This document shows, piece by piece, positions 36,312 through 45,219 of a stretch of DNA of 64,000 nt (its first letter is position 1; each line of letters opens with the position of its first letter). This DNA comes from an uncultured Chlorobiota bacterium (GTDB lineage: Bacteria > Bacteroidota > Ignavibacteria > UBA10030 > UBA6906): positions 332,971 through 396,970 of the forward strand of contig CAADGV010000007.1 in the NCBI GenBank assembly GCA_900696645.1, written 5' to 3'. The position numbers were made by a program, and so were the translations under genes. Below the pieces are notes generated by a model, which was given only the letters and a program-made list of their open reading frames with translations, did not search any database and had not been told where the DNA came from.

Positions 36312-37251
36312 ATCGGCTGTCGATTCCGGGCTGTTATTTGCAGGCGATCGCATTGCGACCTCGCGGGCAATCTCTCTTGTCGAAAACGAGCTTGATGGCT
36401 CCGAGGAATTTCTTCGCACAATTTATCCGAAGACAGGTCGAGCGTACCGAATAGGCATCACGGGCCCTCCCGGTGCAGGCAAAAGCACGCTCACAAACAA
36501 ACTTGCGCAGTACTATCGGCGGCAGAATCTTGGTATCGGGATTATCGCGGTTGACCCGACGAGTCCTTTTACCGGCGGCGCATTGCTCGGCGACCGGGTT
36601 CGCATGACGGATGTGGAGTTAGACGAGGATGTGTTCATTCGCAGCATGGCTTCGCGGGGAAGTCTTGGAGGTTTGAGCAAGAAGGCAATGGAGGCTGCAG
36701 ATGTTCTTGATGCGTCGGGGAAAGATATTATTATTATGGAAACAGTCGGTGTTGGCCAATCGGAACTGGACATTGCAGGAGCTGCCGATACAACTGTCGT
36801 TGTCCTCGTCCCGGAATCAGGCGATTCGATTCAGGCGATGAAGGCGGGTTTGATGGAGATTGCGGATTTCTTTGTACTGAACAAAGCCGACCGCGCCGGA
36901 GCCGAACAGGCAGTCATGTCCATCAAAATGATTCTGCATTTCAAGCCGGCAAGTGCCTGGAATTCTGATGTGCTGAAATGCGTAGCCAGCGAAGGAAAGG
37001 GCATTGAAGAGATTGCCGCGAAGATCGGCGAGCATCGGGCGTATCTCGAACAGAGTAGCGAATTACAAAGGAAGCGACGTTTGCGTACGGAATCCCGCAT
37101 TCGTGAGCTTGTAGCCGACAAACTGCGTACGGATTTCTGGAGTGAAGAACGCCAGCGCATTCTTTCCTCCAGAATGGACGATGTTGTTTCGTTTGTGACA
37201 ACACCGTACGATCTTGCACATGAACTAATCAATAATTTTCGTAATCAGTAG
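36301..37251 (+). CDS. meaB: MeaB/ArgK-type GTPase of methylmalonyl-CoA mutase
   Basis: The protein is 316 residues from the ATG at 36301. It shows the G3E-GTPase motifs of MeaB: P-loop ITGPPGAGKSTLTN, VDPTSPFTGGALLGDR, the switch ETVGVGQSE, and NKAD for guanine recognition. MeaB guards the B12-dependent methylmalonyl-CoA mutase during cofactor loading and reactivation, so propionyl-CoA or succinyl-CoA interconversion is implied; the mutase itself is not in this window. It is followed after 11 bp by an acyl-CoA dehydrogenase gene, suggesting an operon for branched-chain or odd-chain acyl breakdown. Confidence 0.94.
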   Translation: MARRSAVDSGLLFAGDRIATSRAISLVENELDGSEEFLRTIYPKTGRAYRIGITGPPGAGKSTLTNKLAQYYRRQNLGIGIIAVDPTSPFTGGALLGDRVRMTDVELDEDVFIRSMASRGSLGGLSKKAMEAADVLDASGKDIIIMETVGVGQSELDIAGAADTTVVVLVPESGDSIQAMKAGLMEIADFFVLNKADRAGAEQAVMSIKMILHFKPASAWNSDVLKCVASEGKGIEEIAAKIGEHRAYLEQSSELQRKRRLRTESRIRELVADKLRTDFWSEERQRILSSRMDDVVSFVTTPYDLAHELINNFRNQ

Positions 37252-37262
37252 GAGAAGACTAA

Positions 37263-38423
37263 ATGGCAGACGCAACCGGAATGAGCTTCAATCTCACCGA
37301 AAGCCAAAAGGCGGTTCAGGAGCTTGCGCGCAAGTTTGCTGAAGAAGAGATGCGCCCTCACGTTCTGAAGTACGACGAATCGCAGGAGTTCCCTCACGAC
37401 ATTGTGAAGAAGGCGGCCGATCTCGGGTTCATGGGAATGACGTGGCCGGAAGAACTTGGCGGTGCAGGTTTGAGCGAAATGGAGGCAATCGTCATCATCG
37501 AAGAGATTGCTAAAGTCGATCCGTCCATTGCCCTCACAGTTGCTTCACATAATAGTTTGTGTACAGGACACATCATGAAGTTCGCCAACGACGAGCAGAA
37601 GAAGCGCTATGTTCCCGATCTCGCCAGCGGGCGCACACTCGGCGCGTGGGGGCTGACGGAACCCGGCTCCGGTAGTGATTCGGGAGGGATGAAAACAATC
37701 GCTGTTCGCGACGGCAAGGACTGGATTCTTAACGGAAGCAAGACGTTCATTACGCAAGGGTCGGTTGGCGGAACGTACGTCATTATGGCGATGACGGACA
37801 GGTCGAAGGGGAAGGGGAGCATCTCTGCTTTCATTCTCGAAAAGGGAATGAAGGGATTTACCATCGGCAAGAAGGAAAACAAACTCGGCATGCGTTGCAG
37901 TGACACCGCGACCTTGATATTCGACAACGTTCGTGTGCCCGGAGAGAATCTGATCGGAGAAGTAGGGCAGGGATTCAAGCAGGCGCTGACGGTTCTTGAC
38001 GGCGGACGAATCGGCATTGCGGCTCTTTCGGTTGGCATTGCTCAAGGCGCGCTTGATGCAAGCGTGAAGTACGCAAAGGAACGGCACCAATTTGGCAAAG
38101 CGTTGGCCGAGTTTCAAGGCATCCAATGGAAGCTTGCCGATATGGCAACTGAAATCAATGCTGCCCGGCTGCTGACCCAGCGGGCGGCATGGATGGCAAC
38201 GAATGGAATGGACTACACGCTCGCCGTCTCGCAAGCGAAGCTCTTTGCCAGCGAGGCTGCTGTACGTGCAACCAACGAAGCTGTACAGGTTCATGGCGGT
38301 TACGGATTTATCAAGGAATTTCCGGTCGAAAAGCTGTACCGTGATGTGAAGCTTATGACGATCGGCGAAGGGACTTCTGAGGTTCAAAAGATGGTCATTG
38401 CACGACAATTGCTGGCATCATAA
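37263..38423 (+). CDS. Acyl-CoA dehydrogenase, short/branched-chain type
   Basis: The 386-residue flavoenzyme has the two classic signatures: GAWGLTEPGSGSDSGG for FAD and substrate binding, and the C-terminal KLMTIGEGTSEVQKMVIARQ with the catalytic Glu in the GEGTSE segment. It oxidises acyl-CoA to 2-enoyl-CoA and passes electrons to ETF. Together with meaB before it and a methylcrotonyl/propionyl-type carboxyltransferase after it (3 bp gap), an isovaleryl-CoA or butyryl-CoA substrate is plausible. Exact chain preference cannot be read from sequence. Confidence 0.93.
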   Translation: MADATGMSFNLTESQKAVQELARKFAEEEMRPHVLKYDESQEFPHDIVKKAADLGFMGMTWPEELGGAGLSEMEAIVIIEEIAKVDPSIALTVASHNSLCTGHIMKFANDEQKKRYVPDLASGRTLGAWGLTEPGSGSDSGGMKTIAVRDGKDWILNGSKTFITQGSVGGTYVIMAMTDRSKGKGSISAFILEKGMKGFTIGKKENKLGMRCSDTATLIFDNVRVPGENLIGEVGQGFKQALTVLDGGRIGIAALSVGIAQGALDASVKYAKERHQFGKALAEFQGIQWKLADMATEINAARLLTQRAAWMATNGMDYTLAVSQAKLFASEAAVRATNEAVQVHGGYGFIKEFPVEKLYRDVKLMTIGEGTSEVQKMVIARQLLAS

Positions 38424-38426
38424 TCT

Positions 38427-40082
38427 ATGGCGCTTATCGGAACGGAACTCAAATATTCTCCCTCATTCCAAAAGAATGAAGAGAATTTCAAATCACTGCT
38501 GAAGCGCGTGCGGGAGAGGGAAGAGAAGGTCAGACTCGGCGGCGGGAAGGCGGCGATCGAGAAACTTCATCAGAAAGGAAAGCTCTCGGCTCGGGAACGT
38601 ATTGAGAAGCTGGTTGATCCCGGAAGCTATTTTCTCGAAGTCGGCCTCTTTGCCGCGTACGAAATGTATGAGGAATACGGGGGAGCCCCGTCATCAGGGA
38701 CTGTGTTCGGCATCGGCAAAATTCATGGCCGCGATGTCGTTATTGTAGCCAACGATGCAACGGTAAAGGCAGGGGCGTGGTTTCCGATTACTGCCAAGAA
38801 GAATTTGCGGGCGCAGGAAATCTCCATCGAAAACCGCCTGCCGATTGTCTATCTCGTCGACTCAGCGGGAGTATTTCTCCCTCTCCAAAGTGAAATCTTT
38901 CCCGACAAAGAACACTTCGGCCGCATCTTCCGGAACAACGCCGTCATGTCATCTCTCGGCATCACACAAATTGCCGCAATTATGGGGCCGTGTGTGGCAG
39001 GCGGTGCGTATCTCCCGATCATGAGCGATGAAGCATTGATTGTTGATAAGACGGGAAGCGTCTTCCTTGCCGGAGCACATCTTGTGAAGGCTGCAATCGG
39101 TGAGGAAATTGAGAACGAATTGCTCGGCGGGGCAACAGTCCACTGTGAAATCAGCGGCGTCACCGACCACAAAATGGCGAATGATGACGAAGCAATTCAG
39201 AAAATCCGAAGCATCATCAGCAAACTCGGACACAAACCCACTGCCGGGTTTGATCGCAGTGAATCTGTTCTGCCAACGTATCCGGTGGAAGATATCTACG
39301 GCCTCTTTCCTGCGGATCGCACGAAGCCGTACGATACGTACGAAATTCTTGCGCGCATTCTCGACGGAAGTGAGCTCGACGAATACAAGGCGGGCTACGG
39401 CAAAACGATCATTACAGGCTACGCCCGCATAGATGGTTGGGCCGTCGGGATTGTGGCGAACCAGCGCTCGGTTGTTAAAACTGCAAAGGGAGAAATGCAG
39501 GTCGGTGGCGTCATCTATAGTGATAGCGCCGACAAGGCGACGCGCTTCATTCTGAACTGTAACCAGAAGCGCATCCCGCTGGTATTCTTCCAGGATGTCA
39601 CCGGGTTTATGGTCGGAAGTCGTGCTGAGCATGGCGGCATTATCAAGGATGGCGCGAAACTCGTGAATGCCGTTGCAAACAGTATCGTTCCGAAATTTAC
39701 ATTCATGGTGGGGAATAGTTACGGCGCGGGCAACTACGCAATGTGCGGCAAGGCATACGATCCTCGTTTAATCTATGCCTGGCCGACTGCACAGATTGCT
39801 GTGATGGGAGGGAAACAGGCGAGCGAAACGTTGCTGGGAATTCGTATCCAGCAGATGGAAAAAGGGGGCAAACACATCAGCAAAGAGGAACAACAGCAGT
39901 TGCTTGCAGAAATCCGGCAACGCTACGAAAAAGAGACAGATCCCTATTTTGCTGCAGCCCGCTTGTGGGTGGACGGGATTGTTGATCCGGCGGAGACACG
40001 CAACATTGTTTCGAGGGGAATTGAGATGGCAATGCACAATCCGGATTTCCCGCAGTTCAATCCCGGCGTTATTCAAACGTAA
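38427..40082 (+). CDS. Acyl-CoA carboxylase carboxyltransferase (beta) subunit
   Basis: The 551-residue protein has the two crotonase-fold halves of a carboxyltransferase: GGAPSSGTVFGIGKIHGRDV and MGPCVAGGAYLPIMSDEAL in the N-half, VGGVIYSDSADKATRFI and FMVGNSYGAGNYAMCG in the C-half. The stretch LVDSAGVFLPLQ ... FPDKEHFGRIF is close to methylcrotonyl-CoA carboxylase beta, so leucine breakdown is likely, although propionyl-type enzymes are related. The biotin carboxylase/carrier alpha subunit is not in the window. It is 3 bp after the acyl-CoA dehydrogenase gene. Confidence 0.9.
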   Translation: MALIGTELKYSPSFQKNEENFKSLLKRVREREEKVRLGGGKAAIEKLHQKGKLSARERIEKLVDPGSYFLEVGLFAAYEMYEEYGGAPSSGTVFGIGKIHGRDVVIVANDATVKAGAWFPITAKKNLRAQEISIENRLPIVYLVDSAGVFLPLQSEIFPDKEHFGRIFRNNAVMSSLGITQIAAIMGPCVAGGAYLPIMSDEALIVDKTGSVFLAGAHLVKAAIGEEIENELLGGATVHCEISGVTDHKMANDDEAIQKIRSIISKLGHKPTAGFDRSESVLPTYPVEDIYGLFPADRTKPYDTYEILARILDGSELDEYKAGYGKTIITGYARIDGWAVGIVANQRSVVKTAKGEMQVGGVIYSDSADKATRFILNCNQKRIPLVFFQDVTGFMVGSRAEHGGIIKDGAKLVNAVANSIVPKFTFMVGNSYGAGNYAMCGKAYDPRLIYAWPTAQIAVMGGKQASETLLGIRIQQMEKGGKHISKEEQQQLLAEIRQRYEKETDPYFAAARLWVDGIVDPAETRNIVSRGIEMAMHNPDFPQFNPGVIQT

Positions 40083-40109
40083 TCGGCCAGACAATTCGGA
40101 GCGGTGAGG

Positions 40110-40874
40110 ATGAAAGGTTCTTTGCTTTCAATGCTGGTCGGATTGTTGCTTGTTGTTCCGGCATCATCATCCTCACAGACTTCCCCTCCGGTGTTCGACG
40201 AACGCGCCGAGGTTCCCGAGTTGATCAGTTTTTTTGCGCCGTTTGTGTTCCCGAAAGTCGTGCAGGACATTTATCAACTGAAAGAATTCATTCGCAGCGA
40301 GGAGTTCGCAGAATTCAAGCAATCATTCGGCGACCTTCACGCAGTTGACGCAATTTTTGACAAAGCGATGAGGTTCAGTTGGAGCAACGCCTACGAGGCG
40401 CTGTTTATCTCGCTGGCGGCGACGATGGATCACAGAAGGTTTGGCGTGAAGATACCGGTTATAGGGCCGTTGCTCTGGTTTCCGCTGACGTCGGAGTTCG
40501 AAGATCAATTTCGCGCCCGGGTAGACGCCCTGCCGCGAAAACTCTATGCCGATTCACCTCTTAGAGGTGCAGGCGATCGCGACAAATTGCAGCACTTTTT
40601 CGGGTCGGCGTTTCTTGCATACACGTTCGAGTCACGCGACGTCGCTGAACGCATAGGCTCGTTTATCGAGTGGGGCGAAGATAAAATAATTGTTGACGGA
40701 GCGTTGGATGAACGTGATTTCCGCTCAAACCGTCACGGGCAGGAATTCGGGTTAAGATTGTTGGATGACAAGACTGTTCTTCCATCGTCGTTTTTACGTT
40801 ACTCGATTGCCGTCCACGATTCACTGTCTGAAACGCCGTGCGGCACAGTAGATCTTATTCAGGAGGATCGATGA
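40110..40874 (+). CDS. Secreted hypothetical protein
   Basis: From the ATG at 40110 (CGGAG 8 bp upstream) the protein is 254 residues with a signal peptide (MKGSLLSMLVGLLLVVPASS). A segment near residue 160 reads DRDKLQHFFGSAFLAYTFE and is followed by FIEWGEDKIIVDGALDERDF; DKxxHF followed by acidic residues recalls YfiM/DUF2279-like envelope proteins, but the match is too weak to name. It overlaps the downstream NtrC-type regulator by 4 bp (ATGA) and may be its co-regulated product. Confidence 0.6.
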   Translation: MKGSLLSMLVGLLLVVPASSSSQTSPPVFDERAEVPELISFFAPFVFPKVVQDIYQLKEFIRSEEFAEFKQSFGDLHAVDAIFDKAMRFSWSNAYEALFISLAATMDHRRFGVKIPVIGPLLWFPLTSEFEDQFRARVDALPRKLYADSPLRGAGDRDKLQHFFGSAFLAYTFESRDVAERIGSFIEWGEDKIIVDGALDERDFRSNRHGQEFGLRLLDDKTVLPSSFLRYSIAVHDSLSETPCGTVDLIQEDR

Positions 40875-42238
40875 AATCCATTCTCGTTGTTGATGATGAC
40901 AAGGCAATACGCGATTCGCTCCGCATGATTCTGCAGTACGCAAAGTACGACGTTCACTTTGCAGAGGACGGTATGTCGGCATTGTCGCAACTTGCGGCTT
41001 TGCAGTTTGACCTTGTTCTGCTTGATATCAAGATGGCCGGCATGGACGGCCTTGAGGTACTTCGCAAGATCAAAGAAACCGAAACTGATCTGCCTGTCGT
41101 TATGATCTCCGGCCACGGCACAATCGAAACTGCTGTCGAGGCAACCCACCTCGGAGCGTTCGACTTCCTCCAAAAACCTCTCGACAAAGACAAACTGCTG
41201 ATTGTGCTTCGCAACGCGTTGGAGAAGAAGCAGTTGCTGCTTGAGAACAAGTTGATGAAAGAGAGGGTTGAGGGAAAAAACGTCATCCTCGGCGAAAGCC
41301 AGAAAATCAAGGATGTGCTGACGGTGATAGAACGGGTTGCGCCAACCGATGCCCGCGTGTTGATTACGGGTGAGAATGGTGTCGGGAAAGAACTTGTGGC
41401 GAAAGCGATTCATCGGCAAAGCAGACGGAAGGAAAAACCACTCATCGAGGTAAACTGCGCTGCAATCCCGAACGAGTTGATTGAGTCTGAACTCTTCGGA
41501 CACGAGAAGGGTGCATTTACCGGTGCAACGAATCAGCGCATCGGCAAGTTCGAACAGGCTGATGCGGGAACGATTTTTCTTGACGAGATTGGCGACATGA
41601 GCATGAACGCCCAGGCGAAAGTCTTGCGGGCATTGGAAGAGGGGAGAATCGAACGGGTGGGCGGTACGAAACAAATTGCCGTTGATGTTCGTGTAATTGC
41701 AGCAACGAACAAGAATATCGCCGAAGCAATCAAGCAGAATCGCTTCCGTGAGGATCTGTTTCATCGCCTGAATGTTATTCCAATTCATGTGCCGCCGCTA
41801 CGCGAGCGTCGCGAGGATATTCCGCTGCTGGCGGTATCGTTTGCAGAAGAGATTTGTCTGCGATATGGCATGGGCCGGAAGAAGTTCTCGATTGATGCCC
41901 TTCAGAAATTGAAGATGATGGATTGGCCCGGCAACGTTCGTGAACTGCGCAACATCGTTGAACGATTGGTGATTATGACACCGTCACATACGATTGAAGC
42001 GGCACAGATTGAAAAAGGCGCTACCGGCACAAGAACCGAGTTTGATGATCTGCTGAGTCTTGGGGGGACGTTCCAAGATTTCAAGGACAGGGCCGAGGCG
42101 GCATACATCAAGAAAATGCTGGACGAGAACAAATGGAACATCAGCAAGACGGCTGAAGCGCTCGACATACAGCGCAGTCATCTTTACAACAAAATGAAGA
42201 AGTTTGGATTAATGCGGGGGGATGAGCCGGAAGAGTAG
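40871..42238 (+). CDS. NtrC-family sigma-54 response regulator
   Basis: From the ATG at 40871 (AGGAGG upstream) the protein is 455 residues with receiver (1-120: VVDDDKAIR, LVLLDIKM, LQKPLD), AAA+ (about 135-375: [30 protein letters not shown]) and a C-terminal Fis-type helix-turn-helix (about 415-452, WNISKTAEALDIQRSHLYNKM). All activator motifs are intact, unlike the GAFTNA regulator at 25910. It overlaps the secreted hypothetical gene by 4 bp and converges on rlmB with a 2-bp gap. Confidence 0.94.
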   Translation: MKSILVVDDDKAIRDSLRMILQYAKYDVHFAEDGMSALSQLAALQFDLVLLDIKMAGMDGLEVLRKIKETETDLPVVMISGHGTIETAVEATHLGAFDFLQKPLDKDKLLIVLRNALEKKQLLLENKLMKERVEGKNVILGESQKIKDVLTVIERVAPTDARVLITGENGVGKELVAKAIHRQSRRKEKPLIEVNCAAIPNELIESELFGHEKGAFTGATNQRIGKFEQADAGTIFLDEIGDMSMNAQAKVLRALEEGRIERVGGTKQIAVDVRVIAATNKNIAEAIKQNRFREDLFHRLNVIPIHVPPLRERREDIPLLAVSFAEEICLRYGMGRKKFSIDALQKLKMMDWPGNVRELRNIVERLVIMTPSHTIEAAQIEKGATGTRTEFDDLLSLGGTFQDFKDRAEAAYIKKMLDENKWNISKTAEALDIQRSHLYNKMKKFGLMRGDEPEE

Positions 42239-42240
42239 AT

Positions 42241-42987
42241 TCAGTTCTCCCTTTTTGTCCGCTGCCGTACAACTTCATACATGGCAATCGCTCCTGCGAC
42301 TGATGCGTTGAGTGATTCGATTCTTCCCAAGAGGGGAATCCGTACGAGAAAATCGCAATGTTCCTTCACAAGCCGCCGTATTCCCTTACCTTCATTTCCA
42401 ACAACAAGTACAATGGGCGACGTATAATCAACCGCATCATGCAACCGATCGCCTGCACCATCCAACCCGACAATCCAACACCCTTCCTGCTTCAGATCCC
42501 TGATCGTATGCACGATGTTTGTCACTTCCGCAATGGCGATATGAGTTGTTGCCCCCGCTGAAGTCTTGACGACTGTCGAGTTGACGGGAGCCGAATGATG
42601 TTTCGGAACAATCACTCCGTGCACACCTGCACACTCGGCTGTACGCACCAACGCGCCGAGATTATGCGGGTCTTCAATCTCGTCCAGAATCAGCAGAAAC
42701 GGTTTCTGATTGCGTCCGGCTGCGATGCCGAACAGTGATTCAACGCCGACATACTTATGCGGCGAGCGAAGTACGGCAACGACTCCCTGCGTCATTTGGT
42801 CGTCGGCAAGTTCACGGAATTTCTGGCGGTGCATTTCGGTGACGGGTATGTTCCGGGTCTTGGCAAGTGCACGGATTTCTTCGATAGGTTTCCCGTGAAC
42901 GCCGGAAAGGAGAGAAATATGTTCGATGGCACGGCCGGCCTTGAGAGCCTCTATCACCGGATTTCTGCCAACGATTGTTTCAGGCAT
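42241..42987 (-). CDS. rlmB: RlmB/TrmH-family 2'-O-ribose RNA methyltransferase
   Basis: The 248-residue SPOUT enzyme has the N-terminal substrate-binding domain (IVGRNPVIEALKAGRAIEHI) and the knotted SAM-binding C-terminal domain with LDEIEDPHNLGALVRTAECAG, VVGNEGKGI and RIPLLGRIESLNASVAGAIAMYE. This order matches RlmB, which methylates G2251 of 23S rRNA, and other TrmH-family members; rlmB is the best fit by length and N-domain. Confidence 0.9.
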   Translation of the reverse strand: MPETIVGRNPVIEALKAGRAIEHISLLSGVHGKPIEEIRALAKTRNIPVTEMHRQKFRELADDQMTQGVVAVLRSPHKYVGVESLFGIAAGRNQKPFLLILDEIEDPHNLGALVRTAECAGVHGVIVPKHHSAPVNSTVVKTSAGATTHIAIAEVTNIVHTIRDLKQEGCWIVGLDGAGDRLHDAVDYTSPIVLVVGNEGKGIRRLVKEHCDFLVRIPLLGRIESLNASVAGAIAMYEVVRQRTKREN

Positions 42988-43011
42988 GGCTACGCTGTCG
43001 GAAACGACTTC

Positions 43012-43203
43012 TTAGGATGTGTCCTTTAGTTTTTGTCTTCGGGCGATGATCTTTTCAATTCCCCATCCAACAAGAAAAAAGAAAATGCCGAGAAGGAACA
43101 GGTACAACTCAATCCACAACGTCGGGCTGTTGATGCCAAGGATGAGGCCCAGACCCAGGCAGGCAATGCCGAGTGCTTCAAGCCCTTTTGCAACGTAGAT
43201 CAT
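43012..43203 (-). CDS. Small two-helix membrane protein
   Basis: The 63-residue protein has two hydrophobic helices (about 8-25 and 30-50, LYLFLLGIFFFLVGWG) and a basic tail ending RRQKLKDTS. No family is recognised. It overlaps the glutaredoxin-like gene by 4 bp and lies 24 bp before rlmB on the same strand, at the end of a chain of overlapping genes with lgt. Confidence 0.65.
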   Translation of the reverse strand: MIYVAKGLEALGIACLGLGLILGINSPTLWIELYLFLLGIFFFLVGWGIEKIIARRQKLKDTS

Positions 43204-43502
43204 TCTTGGTTTCCGTCCCCGATATCGGGATCATCCTCAAGTGTCACGCTCTTTCCTTCATTTGCGACTTGCTGCAGGCGGATCTTCAGCGTCGTTTCAT
43301 TCAGCCGATGTTTGAATGCAAACCGCTTATTGATATGAAGAACGGGAAAGTCATGCTTGAACTCTTCAAAGTTCTCTTCGCCCGGAAGCAGTTTGATAAC
43401 CTTGAGCGTAAATGGTGTTTCCGTGCGGACCTTGTTCAACACTGCAAGCGCTTCGTTGCAGAGCGGACAGTCGTCTTTCGAAAACAGTTCGACGAGTATC
43501 AT
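43200..43502 (-). CDS. Glutaredoxin-like thioredoxin-fold protein
   Basis: The 100-residue protein begins VELFSKDDCPLCNEALAVLN, a thioredoxin-fold opening with a CPLC redox pair, and later has the cis-Pro loop DFPVLHINKRFAF. This matches the DUF836 glutaredoxin-like group. Its redox partner is not known. The start overlaps the lgt stop by 4 bp, and its stop overlaps the small membrane protein start. Confidence 0.83.
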   Translation of the reverse strand: MILVELFSKDDCPLCNEALAVLNKVRTETPFTLKVIKLLPGEENFEEFKHDFPVLHINKRFAFKHRLNETTLKIRLQQVANEGKSVTLEDDPDIGDGNQE

Positions 43503-44323
43503 GAATTCCTATCTTCATGTTTTCGGTTCAGCGCGAGAATCCAGATCACGCCGCCGAGGAATAACGGGATGCTGATGAGTTGTGCCTCCGACAAGCCGAA
43601 CAGCAATCGCGGATTCAGCCGCAGAAACTCCACGCTGAACCTGAAGAGACTCGATAAAACAAGATAGATGGCGAACAGTTTTCCGTCGGGATAGTTCTTT
43701 CTTCTGAAGTACAACCACATCAGCAGAAACCCGCCAACGCCGAGGAGCATTTCATACACCGGGGTCGGATGGCACGGGGTGTTGTCGGGGACGATTCCAT
43801 TTGGGTATTGACTTGTCAGCTCGGGGAAAATGGAAAATGCCCGTGAAGGAGGGTAAGTGCCGTTCTCGTAATTCGTACCCCAAGGCAAATCGGTCGGAAA
43901 GCCATAGTCGCCGTCGCCCGATAAGTGGCAGCCCAAACGCGCAACGCCATATGCGAGCAACAGCGCTACCCCAAGGGCGTCTACAACTTTGAGAATAGGA
44001 ATCTTCTTTGATCGAACATAGACGATAATCGCTGCCATGCCGACAATAAATCCGCCGTACCACGTCAATCCGCCCGCTGAAAAAATCATGTCGAACGGCG
44101 CCCGCATGAATGAACTCCAGTTTTCAATGAGGTACAGAAGTTTTGCGCCGGCGAGGCCGAAGATCAAGGCAATGATCGTGATATTGCTGGCAAGGTTCGG
44201 GTTGATGCCTTTGCGTTTGAATTCCAAGGAGAGAATGTAACTTCCTATGAGAAATCCAATACCCAGCATCAGTCCATAGCTGTACACTTTAACGGGGCCT
44301 ATCTCAAACAGAATCGGTATCAT
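43499..44323 (-). CDS. lgt: Lgt, prolipoprotein diacylglyceryl transferase
   Basis: Lgt transfers diacylglycerol from phosphatidylglycerol to the lipobox Cys of prolipoproteins in the inner membrane. The 274-residue protein has seven hydrophobic helices and the signature region ARLGCHLSGDGDYGFPTDLPWG, the equivalent of the family H-x-G-N-F/D-x-E/G motif, plus YGLMLGIGFLIGSY near the start and FRFSVEFLR near the end. Length is typical. Confidence 0.92.
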   Translation of the reverse strand: MIPILFEIGPVKVYSYGLMLGIGFLIGSYILSLEFKRKGINPNLASNITIIALIFGLAGAKLLYLIENWSSFMRAPFDMIFSAGGLTWYGGFIVGMAAIIVYVRSKKIPILKVVDALGVALLLAYGVARLGCHLSGDGDYGFPTDLPWGTNYENGTYPPSRAFSIFPELTSQYPNGIVPDNTPCHPTPVYEMLLGVGGFLLMWLYFRRKNYPDGKLFAIYLVLSSLFRFSVEFLRLNPRLLFGLSEAQLISIPLFLGGVIWILALNRKHEDRNS

Positions 44324-44724
44324 GAAACGACTAACTCAACTATTGGTTGTTTAGGGGATTTGAGAAGAGTGATGTTCTTTGCTGTGAACTTGATGACAAA
44401 CGTGTTTTCGGTACCATCGAGGCTTGCAACGGTGACAGAGTACGTTCCTTTTAGGTTGTCGTACTCGCGAATAAACTGCGCTGTGCCCGATGCGGGAAGA
44501 CTTAACTGAGGAGCTTTCAATCCTACGATTGTGAGTCGTAGCTCTTTCTCTGTAAGTTCCTCCTGAACTGCAAGCTCGTAACGAAAGCTGGCAAACCTTC
44601 TGGTAGTTTCGATTGTAATGAGAACTGTCCGGGCTTGTCGTTCGGCATTGAAATGCGGGGCGATGGTCAGGCGGTATTCGTGTTCCGAAGTTGTGCGTAC
44701 TTTCGGGGCCCGTTGCTTGGTCAT
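44320..44724 (-). CDS. Hypothetical protein upstream of lgt
   Basis: The 134-residue protein has no signal peptide or membrane segment; it is beta-rich with alternating polar/hydrophobic stretches (TVLITIETTRRFASFRYEL, KGTYSVTVASLDG), possibly an Ig-like or beta-sandwich domain. No family is recognised. Its stop overlaps the lgt start by 4 bp, and it follows the PTS-IIA gene by 9 bp, so it belongs to the same transcript. Confidence 0.6.
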   Translation of the reverse strand: MTKQRAPKVRTTSEHEYRLTIAPHFNAERQARTVLITIETTRRFASFRYELAVQEELTEKELRLTIVGLKAPQLSLPASGTAQFIREYDNLKGTYSVTVASLDGTENTFVIKFTAKNITLLKSPKQPIVELVVS

Positions 44725-44733
44725 CCTGATGCG

Positions 44734-45204
44734 CTATCCTTCAAAATACGTTGCCTCTTCCTGCTTGAACATCTCGATGATTTCCTTCGGCGAGGAAACA
44801 TGAAGAAGTTTCTCGCGAAACTCAGCCTTGTTCATCAGGCGTGAGATGCGGCTGAGCAACTTGATATGGGGTCCGACCATGTTCGCCTTACTGACCAGCA
44901 AAAATACAAGACGCACAGGCTTTTCATCGAGCGATTCATAATCAATGGGTTCGGCGGTTATGGCAAACGCCGCTGCTATGTCTGAAACAGCGTCAGTCTT
45001 TCCATGAGGGATGGCAAATCCGTCGCCGACGCCGGTTGACATGATTTGCTCGCGTTCGAAGACTGCCTCACGCACCTTCTCCTTATCGAGAACCTTCGGT
45101 GATGTTGCAACGAGATCAACGATGCTGTTGATGATATCGTCCTTCGAGTTGCCTTCAAGATGTGTTACTACAAGATCCTCCGTGAGGAGATCGCTAATCT
45201 TCAT
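44734..45204 (-). CDS. PTS EIIA-type protein, PtsN-like
   Basis: The 156-residue protein is a fructose/mannitol-type EIIA domain: MKISDLLTEDLVV at the start, the phospho-His in VGDGFAIPHGKTDAV, and VRLVFLLVSKA and HIKLLSRISRLM later. No sugar permease is encoded near, so a regulatory role as in PtsN (nitrogen PTS) is more likely than sugar uptake. It lies 15 bp after the sugar nucleotidyltransferase fusion gene. Confidence 0.88.
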   Translation of the reverse strand: MKISDLLTEDLVVTHLEGNSKDDIINSIVDLVATSPKVLDKEKVREAVFEREQIMSTGVGDGFAIPHGKTDAVSDIAAAFAITAEPIDYESLDEKPVRLVFLLVSKANMVGPHIKLLSRISRLMNKAEFREKLLHVSSPKEIIEMFKQEEATYFEG

Positions 45205-45219
45205 TGCTTCTAATCGCTC

